Positions 15,955 through 24,171 of a DNA stretch of 64,000 bases are shown here, in pieces. Under the pieces are notes generated by a model that saw only the letters and a program-made list of their open reading frames with translations, did no database searches and was not told where the DNA came from. Origin of the DNA: Kibdelosporangium aridum (GTDB taxonomy: Bacteria > Actinomycetota > Actinomycetes > Mycobacteriales > Pseudonocardiaceae). Each line of letters starts with the position of its first letter. Positions within the stretch are counted from its first letter, which is position 1. Made by a program: the position numbers and the translations under genes. The stretch spans positions 83,375 to 147,374 of the forward strand of contig NZ_FWXV01000015.1 in NCBI RefSeq assembly GCF_900176515.1, given 5' to 3'.

Positions 15955-16930
15955 TTGCCTGCGTCTGGGCGAGCAGGACGGCCAGCACCAGCACGCCGCC
16001 GGTGATCATCTGCTGGGTGAACTCGTCCACCGCGCTGATGTCCAGGCCGGTCGTCAGCACGGTGAACAGCGAGACGCCCAGCACGACACCGAACAAGCGC
16101 CCGACGCCGCCGCCGATGACCACGCCGCCGATCACCGCGGCGGCGATGGACAGCAGGTCGTAGCTGAGTCCCAACGCCGCCTGCCCGATGCCGACGCGGG
16201 CTGACAGCAGAAGCCCAGCCAACGCCGACAGCACACCGCAAAGGCAGTAAGCCGCTGCCTGGACCGCCGCGACCGGGACACCGGCGAGCTTGCTCGCTTC
16301 CGTGCTGCCGCCGACCGCGAAGAGGTAGAGGCCGAAGCGCAGGCGTGCCGTGATCACCCATGCGACGACGAGCACGATGATCGCGACTCCGACACCTGCG
16401 GGCAGCACTCCCCCGCTGCCGAGGTACTTGGTGAAGACCGGATCGAGGCCGGACACCGATTGCCCACCGGCCAACAGGTTCGCGTAGCCGGTCAGGAACG
16501 TCAGCATGCCGAGCGTGGCGACGAACGGACTGATTTTGAAGTACGCGATCAACACGCCGTTGACGGCACCGACCACCGCACCGCAGCCGATACCCGCGGC
16601 GATCGCTGTGCCCGGCGCGGCGCCGTTTTGCATCAGCAGCGCGGAAATCGTGCTGGCGAAGCCCATCGTGGCGGCGACCGAGAGGTCGAACCCGCCGACG
16701 ACGAGCGCGAACATCTGCCCGACCGAGACGACCAGCAGGATGCTGCCCTCCCGCGACATGTTGTCGAGGTTGGTCAGATCCGCGAACATCTCCCCCTGGC
16801 TGACGGTGAAGTAGCCGACGAGCACCACGAGTGCGACGAGGATCTGCAGCTCTGCCCGTCCGCCCCGAAATACCCGGGTTAAGTTGAACTGAACGCCCGG
16901 CCGCACCGCCGAGGTTTCACTGTCCACCAT
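15560..16930 (-). CDS. Sugar-type ABC transporter permease (RbsC-like) with aberrant out-of-frame tail
   Basis: Residues 1 to about 325 form a complete RbsC-type permease with many membrane helices and the family signatures LVVGGFDLSVAATMGFAST and NGVLIAYFKISPFVATLGML. After LLAQTQARRR the reading continues for about 130 arginine-rich residues that are simply the following binding-protein gene read out of frame, because the permease's own stop is lost at the deletion point. The start ATG overlaps the 15-bp palindrome at 16929-16943. The transporter is probably non-functional or altered, since its binding protein is broken. Confidence 0.82.
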   Translation of the reverse strand: MVDSETSAVRPGVQFNLTRVFRGGRAELQILVALVVLVGYFTVSQGEMFADLTNLDNMSREGSILLVVSVGQMFALVVGGFDLSVAATMGFASTISALLMQNGAAPGTAIAAGIGCGAVVGAVNGVLIAYFKISPFVATLGMLTFLTGYANLLAGGQSVSGLDPVFTKYLGSGGVLPAGVGVAIIVLVVAWVITARLRFGLYLFAVGGSTEASKLAGVPVAAVQAAAYCLCGVLSALAGLLLSARVGIGQAALGLSYDLLSIAAAVIGGVVIGGGVGRLFGVVLGVSLFTVLTTGLDISAVDEFTQQMITGGVLVLAVLLAQTQARRRVRRDRGTGQHHVVAAPGRRVRGPAESQVPQPEDRGVPDAAGGPGTGFEGLHQRRAGQPRHQVGVLGVLLPAAAGVDSRSVQGNSVHHHGVRADRDEVTAERQPDRDHLGAERQARLHHPGQGRQRAER

Positions 16931-16943
16931 GGTTGAACACCAT
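16929..16943. promoter_or_regulatory. 15-bp palindrome (copy 2) between ABC permease and XRE-cupin regulator
   Basis: ATGGTTGAACACCAT is identical to the copy upstream of the OYE gene. It overlaps the permease start codon and lies 46 bp before the regulator GTG, so it could repress both directions. A weaker partial match, AGGTGAACACGGT, lies at 19285-19297 upstream of the ABC ATPase gene. Confidence 0.7.
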
Positions 16944-16988
16944 GCGCCTGTGTACGATGAAAGTCAACAGTCCGGGAGGAGACGAACC

Positions 16989-17678
16989 GTGCAGCTGTCA
17001 CGAGTAGCCGGCGACGAGGCCGAACGCGGGAACGTACTCGGGGATATCGGCTCCCGGCTGCGAAAAGGCCGCACCGACGTCGGTATCAGCGTCCGCGAAC
17101 TGGCCCGCAAGGCAGGTGTGTCGGCCAGCCTGGTCAGCCAGATCGAGACCGGCAAAGCCCGCCCGTCGGTAGCGACGCTGTACGCCCTCGTTCAACACCT
17201 GAACCTGACCGTCGACGAACTGTTCGAGCAAACTCCGGCAGCCGAAGCCACGCAGGCACCTAGTGCCCCGGAACCCGCCCCGGCCGCCACCACCCCGCCC
17301 GCCGGCTTCGCCGTGATGCGCAAGCTGATCAGCGCCCCGCTGGTGCAGCAGGCGGAGAGTCGCGGGCTGCTGAAGCTCGAGGGCGGCATCACCTGGGAGC
17401 GGCTCACTCCTTGCGACGTGCCTGGAGTGGACTTCCTCAAGATCACGTACGACGTCGGCGGAGCTTCGTGCGCGGACGGCTTGCGCCAGACGCACAACGG
17501 CCACGAGTTCGGCTACCTGCTCAGCGGCCGCCTCTGCGTCACCGTCGGCTTCGACACGACGGAGATCGGCCCCGGCGACTCGATCTACTTCGACTCATCG
17601 ACCCCTCACCGGTTGTACAACCCCGGCAATGAGCCTGCTGTCGGGATCTGGATGGTGCACGCGCCTTTCGCCGAATGA
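16989..17678 (+). CDS. XRE-type regulator with C-terminal cupin domain
   Basis: The 229-residue protein has a Cro/CI-type helix-turn-helix (GSRLRKGRTDVGISVRELAR, KAGVSASLVSQIETGKARPS), an Ala/Pro-rich linker and a cupin sensor domain (HNGHEFGYLLSGRLCVTVGF, GPGDSIYFDSSTPHRLYNPG). This is the layout of PuuR/SutR-like regulators that sense small catabolites. The GTG start has GGGAGGAG upstream. It is divergent from the permease and convergent with the ABC ATPase, so it splits the transporter genes. The shared palindrome upstream of it and of OYE is its probable operator. Confidence 0.9.
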   Translation: MQLSRVAGDEAERGNVLGDIGSRLRKGRTDVGISVRELARKAGVSASLVSQIETGKARPSVATLYALVQHLNLTVDELFEQTPAAEATQAPSAPEPAPAATTPPAGFAVMRKLISAPLVQQAESRGLLKLEGGITWERLTPCDVPGVDFLKITYDVGGASCADGLRQTHNGHEFGYLLSGRLCVTVGFDTTEIGPGDSIYFDSSTPHRLYNPGNEPAVGIWMVHAPFAE

Positions 17679-17739
17679 CCGGATTCTCGCGAAGCCACCA
17701 CGGCAGGACCAAACCCGAGCCCTCCGATCTCCCGCCGTT

Positions 17740-19248
17740 CTACGGCAACGCGTGGTGCAGGATTTCCCGATAGCTCGTCGCATGGCCGTCCAGGCGCGCC
17801 ACGATTCGGCCTGCGCGCATCACCAGGATCTCGTCGGCGAGGCCGATCAGGTCTTCGAACTCCGACGCGGCCACCACCACACACCTGTCTTGGCTTGCCG
17901 CGAGCCTCAGCAAGGCGCGGATCTCCGCTTTCGCGCCGACGTCGACGCCCTGGGTCGGCTCGTCGATCAGGAGAACGGCGGGGTCGGCCGCGAGCGCTCT
18001 GGCCAGTGACACCTTTTGCTGGTTGCCGCCGCTGAGCGTTCCCGCGGTTTGGTGGACGTCGCGGCACCAGACAGCGAAGTCCCTTACGTAACCGCGCGCG
18101 ATTCGCGCCTCGGAGCGCAACCGCCGGATGCCGAACCGGCGTGTGCTGCGGTCGGATCGGGCCGGCAGGGCGAGGTTTCGCTGGATCGACATCCCGCCGA
18201 CGATGCCCGCGCCTCGTCTGTCCGAAGGTACGAGGGCCATCCCGGCTCGATACGCCCGCGCCACCGAGCCCCGGCCGACAACCGAGCCCGCGACGCGGAC
18301 GGTTCCGCTGTCGTAAGCGTCCTGACCTGCGATTGCCGCCAAAAGCTGGCCCTGGCCCGAGCTTTGGACACCGGCGATGCCCAGAATCCGGTGTCCAGCG
18401 ACGTTGAACGAGATGTCCTCGAAGCGTCCCTCCGAGTTCAGGTCACGGACCTCCAGCAGCACGGGACCGGCCGCGATCGACGGCCTGTCCTGGACTGCCA
18501 AGGACTCCTCGGTCCGCTTGGTCATCAGCTCGACGATCGTGGCACGGTCGAACTCCGGCCGTTGGAAACGGCCAACAACCTGGCCGTTGCGCAGGACTGT
18601 CACCACGTCGGCCAGCCGGGTCACCTCGCTGAGCCGGTGCGAGACGTAGACGATGGCTTTCCCGTGATCCCGCAACGCTTCCAAGCGCTCCAGCAGGTGA
18701 TCGGCGTCCGCCGCGGACAGTGCCGCCGTCGGTTCGTCGAGCACGACCACCTGGCCGGTGCCGATCAGCGCGCGGGCCAACTGAGCCAGCCGCAACTGCG
18801 GGACGCTGAGATCCGCGGTCGGCGCCGACGCGTCGAAATCGGCTCCGACCTGCATCAACGCCGCCTCGACGACCTCGCGCTCGGCGGCCGACAGCACCGA
18901 CTTCCGAGCCATGCCGTGTTCAAGGCCGAGCAGCACATTGCGGCCGATGGACAACTGAGGCACGAGGACGACGCCCTGCGGGACCGCGGTGATTCCGGCA
19001 TCCCGCGCGGCGCGAGGCGAATGGAGCCGCATCGACCGGTCACCCAGCACGATCTCGCCGCTGTCCGGCTGGATCACCCCGGTCAGCACCTTGATCAGCG
19101 TTGATTTCCCGGCGCCGTTCTCGCCGAGTACGGCGTGCACCTGACCTGGCTCGATCCGGAGGGATACATCCTGCAGCGCGTGCACACCGCCGAACCGCTT
19201 GTGAATGTTCCGCAGCCGCACCGGACTGCTTAACGCCGTGACGTCCAT
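17740..19248 (-). CDS. Sugar ABC transporter ATP-binding protein (RbsA/MglA type)
   Basis: This ATPase of about 502 residues has two nucleotide-binding domains, typical of carbohydrate-uptake class 2 transporters. Half one has Walker A GENGAGKST and Walker B VVVLDEPTAALS, with a degenerate signature LSVPQLRLAQLARAL. Half two keeps the signature LSGGNQQKVSLARAL and IDEPTQGVDVG but, as usual, lacks a full Walker A. The ATG at 19248 has GGAGG ten bases before. Its partner permease lies beyond the regulator in the same direction; the binding protein is broken. Ligands of this class are pentoses, nucleosides or other small polar compounds. Confidence 0.9.
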   Translation of the reverse strand: MDVTALSSPVRLRNIHKRFGGVHALQDVSLRIEPGQVHAVLGENGAGKSTLIKVLTGVIQPDSGEIVLGDRSMRLHSPRAARDAGITAVPQGVVLVPQLSIGRNVLLGLEHGMARKSVLSAAEREVVEAALMQVGADFDASAPTADLSVPQLRLAQLARALIGTGQVVVLDEPTAALSAADADHLLERLEALRDHGKAIVYVSHRLSEVTRLADVVTVLRNGQVVGRFQRPEFDRATIVELMTKRTEESLAVQDRPSIAAGPVLLEVRDLNSEGRFEDISFNVAGHRILGIAGVQSSGQGQLLAAIAGQDAYDSGTVRVAGSVVGRGSVARAYRAGMALVPSDRRGAGIVGGMSIQRNLALPARSDRSTRRFGIRRLRSEARIARGYVRDFAVWCRDVHQTAGTLSGGNQQKVSLARALAADPAVLLIDEPTQGVDVGAKAEIRALLRLAASQDRCVVVAASEFEDLIGLADEILVMRAGRIVARLDGHATSYREILHHALP

Positions 19249-19386
19249 ACTCCTCACCTCCGTTCAACGTGACTGTACGGTTCGAGGTGAACACGGTCAA
19301 CGCCCGGCGATCGGGTAGAACAACGGTGTCGAGATCCGGCGAACTCGTTCGTCTTCAGATCGGACGAACGCGACGGGAGGAGACCC

Positions 19387-19743
19387 GTGAAGTACATGCT
19401 GCTGATCTACAACTGCGACCGGCCAGCGCCGACGGATCCAGGCTTCGACGAGGCCTTGGCAAGGGTGAACGCATTCGTCGAGGAGTGCCGTCGCCGAGGC
19501 ACGTTCGTCAGTGGGCATCCCTTGCTTCCGGAGAAGACCGCCAGGACGGTGAGTGTGCGCGAGGGCAAACCGTTGATCACCGACGGTCCGTTCACCGAGA
19601 CCCACGAGCACCTAGGCGGCTATTACATCCTCGACTGCCGTGACTTCGACGAAGCCCTCGAACTGGCCGCACTCTGCCCGATGGCCGCGGTCGGCTCGAT
19701 CGAGGTCCGCCCGGTGGCCGAGGTCCCTGGTGTCAATCATTGA
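19387..19743 (+). CDS. YCII/DGPF-domain protein
   Basis: The 118-residue protein carries the YCII-related fold with the motif ITDGPFTETHEHLGGYYIL and an N-terminal KYMLLIYN strand. In actinomycetes DGPF proteins often sit beside ECF sigma factors, but here none is present. The GTG start follows GGGAGGAG. It is divergent from the ABC ATPase and convergent with the aldolase gene. The function is not known for this group. Confidence 0.88.
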   Translation: MKYMLLIYNCDRPAPTDPGFDEALARVNAFVEECRRRGTFVSGHPLLPEKTARTVSVREGKPLITDGPFTETHEHLGGYYILDCRDFDEALELAALCPMAAVGSIEVRPVAEVPGVNH

Positions 19744-19785
19744 CGGCTGGACGAGCGAACCGAGGCAGTCGATTCCGGCGCTGGC

Positions 19786-20790
19786 TCACTGAGCGAGTTC
19801 GAGGGCAATGTCGATGATCATGTCCTCTTGCCCACCGACATACCGGGCCTCACCGACACGCCGCAGGATCTCGTGCGCCGGAACGCCATACCGTTCGGCC
19901 GCACGCTCGGCGTGCAACAGGAAGGACGAGTACACACCGGCGTAGCCTTGAACAATGGCGTTGCGGCCCGCCCAAGGACGTCGTGGGATGAACGGGAGCA
20001 CGACTTCCTCCGCCGCGGCAAGCAAAGTGGGAACGTCCACACCGGTCTGAATGCCGACCTTGTCGAACACCGCCGCCAGCACCTCGATCGGCGCGTTGCC
20101 GGCGCCCGCGCCGAGCGCGCACAGCGTCCCGTCGACCTGACGAGCGCCTGCGTTGTAGGCAGCCAACGAATTCGCGACGCCCAGGCTCAGGTTCTGATGC
20201 GCGTGGATGCCGACCTCGGCATCGTCGCCCAGCTCGTCGATCAGCGCCTGCACCCGAGCGGTCACGCCATCAGGCACCAGCGCGCCGGCGGAATCGACCA
20301 CGTAGACACATTGGCAACCGGCGTTCGCCATGATCCGGGCCTGCTTGGCCAGATCCGAGGGCTCGATCATGTGGGACAGCATCAAAAAGCCGACTGTTTC
20401 CATGCCGAGTTCCCGTGCCGCACCGAAATGCTGGATCGAGACGTCGGCTTCCGTGCAGTGCGTGGCAATCCTGGCCACGCGCGCACCGGCGTCGTATGCC
20501 TGACGCAGATCGTGAACGGTGCCGAGGCCGGGCAGCAACAGCACAGCGATCTGTGCCTGCTTCACGGTTTCCGCCGCGACTGCAACCAATTTGATGTCGT
20601 CCACGGCGGAAAAGCCGTAGTTGAAGCTGGATCCGCCGAGACCGTCGCCGTGGGTCACTTCGATGACCTGGACACCGGCGTTGTCCAACGCGGAGCTCAC
20701 CGCGCGGACCTGGTCTTCGGTGAATCGGTGGGACATCGCGTGGCTTCCGTCGCGCAATGTCGTGTCGGTCAGCCTGACGTCGTACTTCAT
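19786..20790 (-). CDS. 4-hydroxy-2-oxovalerate aldolase
   Basis: The 334-residue enzyme splits 4-hydroxy-2-oxovalerate to pyruvate and acetaldehyde, a late step of meta-cleavage pathways. It shows the DmpG-type barrel (RLTDTTLRDGSHAMSHRF, EVTHGDGLGGSSFNYG, GIHAHQNLSLGVANSLAA) and the C-terminal communication domain ending GEARYVGGQEDMIIDIALEL. It overlaps the acetaldehyde dehydrogenase by ATGA, as expected for partners that channel acetaldehyde. It is the last gene of the hydratase-dehydrogenase-aldolase operon; equivalent to AmnG in 2-aminophenol degradation. Strongly supported. Confidence 0.95.
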   Translation of the reverse strand: MKYDVRLTDTTLRDGSHAMSHRFTEDQVRAVSSALDNAGVQVIEVTHGDGLGGSSFNYGFSAVDDIKLVAVAAETVKQAQIAVLLLPGLGTVHDLRQAYDAGARVARIATHCTEADVSIQHFGAARELGMETVGFLMLSHMIEPSDLAKQARIMANAGCQCVYVVDSAGALVPDGVTARVQALIDELGDDAEVGIHAHQNLSLGVANSLAAYNAGARQVDGTLCALGAGAGNAPIEVLAAVFDKVGIQTGVDVPTLLAAAEEVVLPFIPRRPWAGRNAIVQGYAGVYSSFLLHAERAAERYGVPAHEILRRVGEARYVGGQEDMIIDIALELAQ

Positions 20791-21692
20791 CGGGTCACCG
20801 CTCCTGCCTTGCCGGTGGCGATCAGGTCACCGACGCGGGCGGCCGCGGCGGTCATGATGTCCAAGTTGCCCGCCCACTCCGGCAGGTAGTCGCCGTTGCC
20901 ACGGACTTCGAGGAACACGCCGATCCGGGCGTTGCCGCCCCAGTCGGCACGTGGCTCGTCGAACTGCGGATCGGCGCGCAGCGTGTAGCCCGGCACGTAG
21001 TGCTGGACCTCTTTGACCATCCGGTGGATCGAGTCGGTGACCGCGTCCCGGTCCACGTCCGGTGACACCGCGCAGAACACGGTGTCCCGCATGATCATCG
21101 GCGGTTCGGCCGGGTTGAGGATGATCACGGCCTTGCCCCGGCCGGCGCCGCCGATCTCCTCGATGGCCTTGGCCGTGGTCTCGGTGAACTCGTCGATGTT
21201 CGCCCGGGTGCCCGGTCCGGCTGAGCGCGACGCGATGGATGCGACGATCTCCGCGTACGGAACCGGTGTCACACGGGACACCGCGTGCACGATCGGGATG
21301 GTCGCCTGCCCGCCACAGGTGATCATGTTGACGTTCGGCGCGTTCAGGTGCTCAGGCAGGTTCACCGGCGGGCATACGAACGGGCCGACCGCCGCCGGGG
21401 TCAGGTCGACCGCCTGGATTCCAGCCTCGGCGTACAGGACAGCGTTGACCTCGTGGGCTTTCGCGCTCGTCGCCTCGAAGACGATGTCCGGCAGTTGCGT
21501 CTGCTTCAGCAGCCAGGGCACGCCTTCCGCGCTGGTCTGGATCCCCAGCTTGGCGGCACGAGCCAGGCCGTCCGACGCCGGGTCCACCCCGACCAGGTAC
21601 TGGATCTCGATGACGTCGCTGCGCCGCAGTTTGGCCAGCAGGTCCGTCCCGATGTTGCCCGGCCCGACAATGGCCGCCGTCACCTTGCTCAT
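20787..21692 (-). CDS. Acetaldehyde dehydrogenase (acylating)
   Basis: This 301-residue enzyme converts acetaldehyde, NAD and CoA to acetyl-CoA. It has the Rossmann start AAIVGPGNIGTDLL, the catalytic Cys in MITCGGQATIPIVHAVSRV and NEF-type dimer sequences typical of DmpF/MhpF. Its start shares one base with the hydratase stop (TGATG), and its end overlaps the aldolase by 4 bp. Aldehyde dehydrogenases of this class are the usual reason for enclosing a pathway in a microcompartment, as acetaldehyde is volatile and toxic. Equivalent to AmnH. Confidence 0.95.
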   Translation of the reverse strand: MSKVTAAIVGPGNIGTDLLAKLRRSDVIEIQYLVGVDPASDGLARAAKLGIQTSAEGVPWLLKQTQLPDIVFEATSAKAHEVNAVLYAEAGIQAVDLTPAAVGPFVCPPVNLPEHLNAPNVNMITCGGQATIPIVHAVSRVTPVPYAEIVASIASRSAGPGTRANIDEFTETTAKAIEEIGGAGRGKAVIILNPAEPPMIMRDTVFCAVSPDVDRDAVTDSIHRMVKEVQHYVPGYTLRADPQFDEPRADWGGNARIGVFLEVRGNGDYLPEWAGNLDIMTAAAARVGDLIATGKAGAVTR

Positions 21693-22483
21693 CAGCCGCT
21701 CACCTTTCCGAACCGTGCTGTCACCGTGCCGAGCCCGTCGAACGTCGCAGTCACCACGTCTCCGTCGGAAACCGGGACCGCGGCGGTGACCGATCCGGGC
21801 AGTACGACGTGTCCCGCTTCCAGCCCCACGCCTCGCTCACCAAGGACGTTCGCCAGCCACGCCACCGCACTCAGCGGATTGCCGAGCACCGCACTCCCCT
21901 TGCCGGTGCCGACCACCTCGTCGTTGACCTTGAGTGCGCCGGTCGTCGCCACAACATCCACATCGGACAGGGCGACCCGCGCGGCACCGAGCACAACACC
22001 GCCGGAGGACGCGTTGTCGGCGATCGTGTCCACAATGGAGATGCGCCAGTCACGGACCCGTGAGTCGATGATCTCCAGCGCGGGAACGACCGACTCGACG
22101 GCGTCGGCCACGTCCTCGACCGTGACACCCGGGCCGGTCAGCGGCTTGCCGAGAACGAAGCCGATCTCCGGCTCCACCCGTGGCTGCAGGAACGCCGAGA
22201 TGTCCACGACCTGGGACTCGTCGTGGAACATCCGGTCGGTGAGGTGACCGAAGTCCGGCTGGTCCACTCCGAGCTGCTGCTGCATCACGGCCGAGGTCAG
22301 GCCCACTTTGTGTCCTTTGACGACCGCGCCCTCGCCGAGCCAGTGCTCGACCTGGGCCAGCTGGATGGCGTAGGCGCCGTCGACGTCGAGCCCTTCGAAC
22401 AGGTTGACCAGCGGCTCGACGGGTTCGCCGGTGCGGTAGGCCCGCAGCAGCGTCGCGGCCGCGGCCGGTACGTCCAGTGTCAT
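21692..22483 (-). CDS. 2-oxopent-4-enoate (2-keto-4-pentenoate) hydratase
   Basis: The 263-residue protein is of the MhpD/DmpE family (VKGHKVGLTSAVMQQQLGVD, VEPEIGFVLGKPL, ALEIIDSRVRDWRI, DNASSGGVVLG). These use a divalent metal bound by the Glu pair to add water to 2-oxopent-4-enoate, giving 4-hydroxy-2-oxovalerate. The ATG at 22483 has GTGGAG upstream. I assign it as the hydratase and the paralogue at 32243 as the decarboxylase from gene context; the two are homologous and could be exchanged. It is the first gene of the three-gene lower-pathway operon, divergent from an IclR regulator. Confidence 0.9.
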   Translation of the reverse strand: MTLDVPAAAATLLRAYRTGEPVEPLVNLFEGLDVDGAYAIQLAQVEHWLGEGAVVKGHKVGLTSAVMQQQLGVDQPDFGHLTDRMFHDESQVVDISAFLQPRVEPEIGFVLGKPLTGPGVTVEDVADAVESVVPALEIIDSRVRDWRISIVDTIADNASSGGVVLGAARVALSDVDVVATTGALKVNDEVVGTGKGSAVLGNPLSAVAWLANVLGERGVGLEAGHVVLPGSVTAAVPVSDGDVVTATFDGLGTVTARFGKVSG

Positions 22484-22575
22484 CAGTTCTCCACAGTTCT
22501 CCACAGCGATGGGGCTTGGTGCCAAGGAAAACCTCGCTGACACCCTGATTGCACCCTGCGCCCACGAGGGCGACA

Positions 22576-23343
22576 ATGCAACGCATGCGTTCCACTCAGC
22601 TGAACGCCCGGAGCGTGCTCGACCGAGCTTTCGCGATCCTCGGCGCCTTCACGACCGAAGACCGCGAACTGGGCATATCCGAACTCGCCCGGCGGACGGA
22701 CATGGCGAAGTCCACAGTGCACAGGCTGGTCACCGAACTCGAGGCCCACGGAATGGTGGAGCGTCGAGGCAAGTCCGTGGTGCTGGGCCTGCACCTGTTC
22801 GAGCTCGGCGAACTGGTGCCACGCAAGCGGCAGCTCCGCGACGCAGCGCTGCCGTACATGGCGGATCTGCGAGGCGCCACACGCCAGACCGTGCACCTGG
22901 CGGTCCTGGACGGCACCGAGGTGGTCTACGTGGAAATCCTGCGACACAGCGACGCGCCCGCGCTGCCGTCCCGCGTCGGCGGCCGGCTACCCGCCCACGC
23001 CACAGGCGTCGGCAAGGCGATTCTGGCGTTCGCCCAACCCGAGGTCGTCGAGAACGTCATGCGAACGGGCCTGCCCCGGCTCGCCGAACGCACCAAGACC
23101 GTCCCCGGTGTCCTGCGCCGTGAGCTCGCGGTGATCCGGGCGACCGGGATCGCGTACGACTACGAGGAATCCCGCGCGGGCCTGGTGTGCGCGGCGAGCC
23201 CGGTGACCGGACCCGATCACGAGGTCGTCGCGGCGCTCTCGGTCTCGGGCTGGACCGGCAGGCTCAATGTCCGGCGGATGGCCCCCGCGGTCCGCACGGC
23301 CGCGCTGGCCCTGTCACGAGACCTCGGCGCACCTCGCCACTGA
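22576..23343 (+). CDS. IclR family transcriptional regulator (lower pathway)
   Basis: This regulator of about 255 residues has an N-terminal winged helix (RAFAILGAFTTEDRELGISE, MAKSTVHRLVTELEAHGMVE) and an IclR effector domain (GRLPAHATGVGKAILAF, GIAYDYEESRAGLVCAASPV). The ATG at 22576 follows CGAGGG. It is divergent from the hydratase-dehydrogenase-aldolase operon over a 92-bp gap, so it very probably controls that operon. IclR proteins commonly sense aromatic catabolites. It is 3' adjacent to the repetitive gene-free stretch. Confidence 0.92.
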   Translation: MQRMRSTQLNARSVLDRAFAILGAFTTEDRELGISELARRTDMAKSTVHRLVTELEAHGMVERRGKSVVLGLHLFELGELVPRKRQLRDAALPYMADLRGATRQTVHLAVLDGTEVVYVEILRHSDAPALPSRVGGRLPAHATGVGKAILAFAQPEVVENVMRTGLPRLAERTKTVPGVLRRELAVIRATGIAYDYEESRAGLVCAASPVTGPDHEVVAALSVSGWTGRLNVRRMAPAVRTAALALSRDLGAPRH

Positions 23344-24171
23344 CTCGACGCCGCGGCCGACGCCCGACACCGGCTCTGACCTTGCGCCGCGGACCCGACG
23401 CCCGGCACGGCTCTGACCACGCACCGCGGACCCGACGCCGACTCGACACGGCCGACTCGCCACCACGGAACCCACCCGCGCCGCCCCACCCGGCGGCGCG
23501 AGGTCAGAGCGCGCCGCCTCCGCAGCCGAACCACCCAGCCGAACCAACCCAGCCGAACCACCCCCGACACCGCTGGAGCCGACACCGGCTCTGAGCTCGC
23601 CGCCACTGAGCCACTGACCCAACACTGCGGACTTCACCCGCGCGCCGCGGGTCCGACGCCGGACCCGCGCTCGCCGGATCCGCGCTGCTGACCCGACACC
23701 GCCGCCAACCCGACGCGTCGACGGCGGCCGAACCGACGCCATTGGCCTCACTCCCGCGCCGGCCTCACTCCCGCACCGGCCTCACTCGCGCACCGCCGAA
23801 CCCGGCCCCGAACCCCGCCGCCAGACCCACGCCGCCGAACGCTCGAGCACCGACCCGACACCGGATCCTCGCCGCCCAGCTCCACGCCGAACGCCTCGCC
23901 CCGACCTCACGAGGCCGGGGCGGAAGTGCCGCCGAACCTCACGCCGCCCAGTCCCACGCCCACCACCAACCTCACGCCCCTCACGCCGCCGAACCTCACG
24001 CCACCCATACCCACGACGAACACCTCGACACCGACCTCACGCCACCAGCCCCACGACGAACCTCGACACCAACCTCACGCCGCGGAACCTGCGCCGAACG
24101 CCTCGTCCGCCGCCCAACCCGCGCCGCCCTCACGCCGCCGGACCCTCGCGCCAGGACCTACGCCGCCGACC
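23344..24171. other. 828-bp gene-free, C-rich repetitive stretch
   Basis: No convincing gene lies here on either strand. The plus strand is strikingly C-rich with few T and comparatively few G, built from degenerate words such as CCTCACGCCGCC, CGACACCG and GAACCTCACGCC. A near-tandem pair of about 40 bp starts at 24010 and 24050 (CCCACGACGAAC, then CTCGACACC and CTCACGCC). Frames open through it encode only Pro/Ala/Thr/His-rich low-complexity peptides. It separates the first IclR gene from the end of the BMC operon. Confidence 0.75.
23744..23794. repeat. Three tandem 17-bp repeats
   Basis: GGCCTCACTCCCGCGCC, GGCCTCACTCCCGCACC and GGCCTCACTCGCGCACC follow each other without spacing, differing by one base per step. 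Confidence 0.85.

Noticed and set aside
20787..22483. Hydratase, dehydrogenase and aldolase as an independent phenylpropionate or steroid (Hsa-type) lower pathway
   Set aside because: No ring-hydroxylating or steroid genes are nearby, while a BMC and all other 2-aminophenol pathway genes lie within 9 kb on the same strand; a dual role cannot be excluded.
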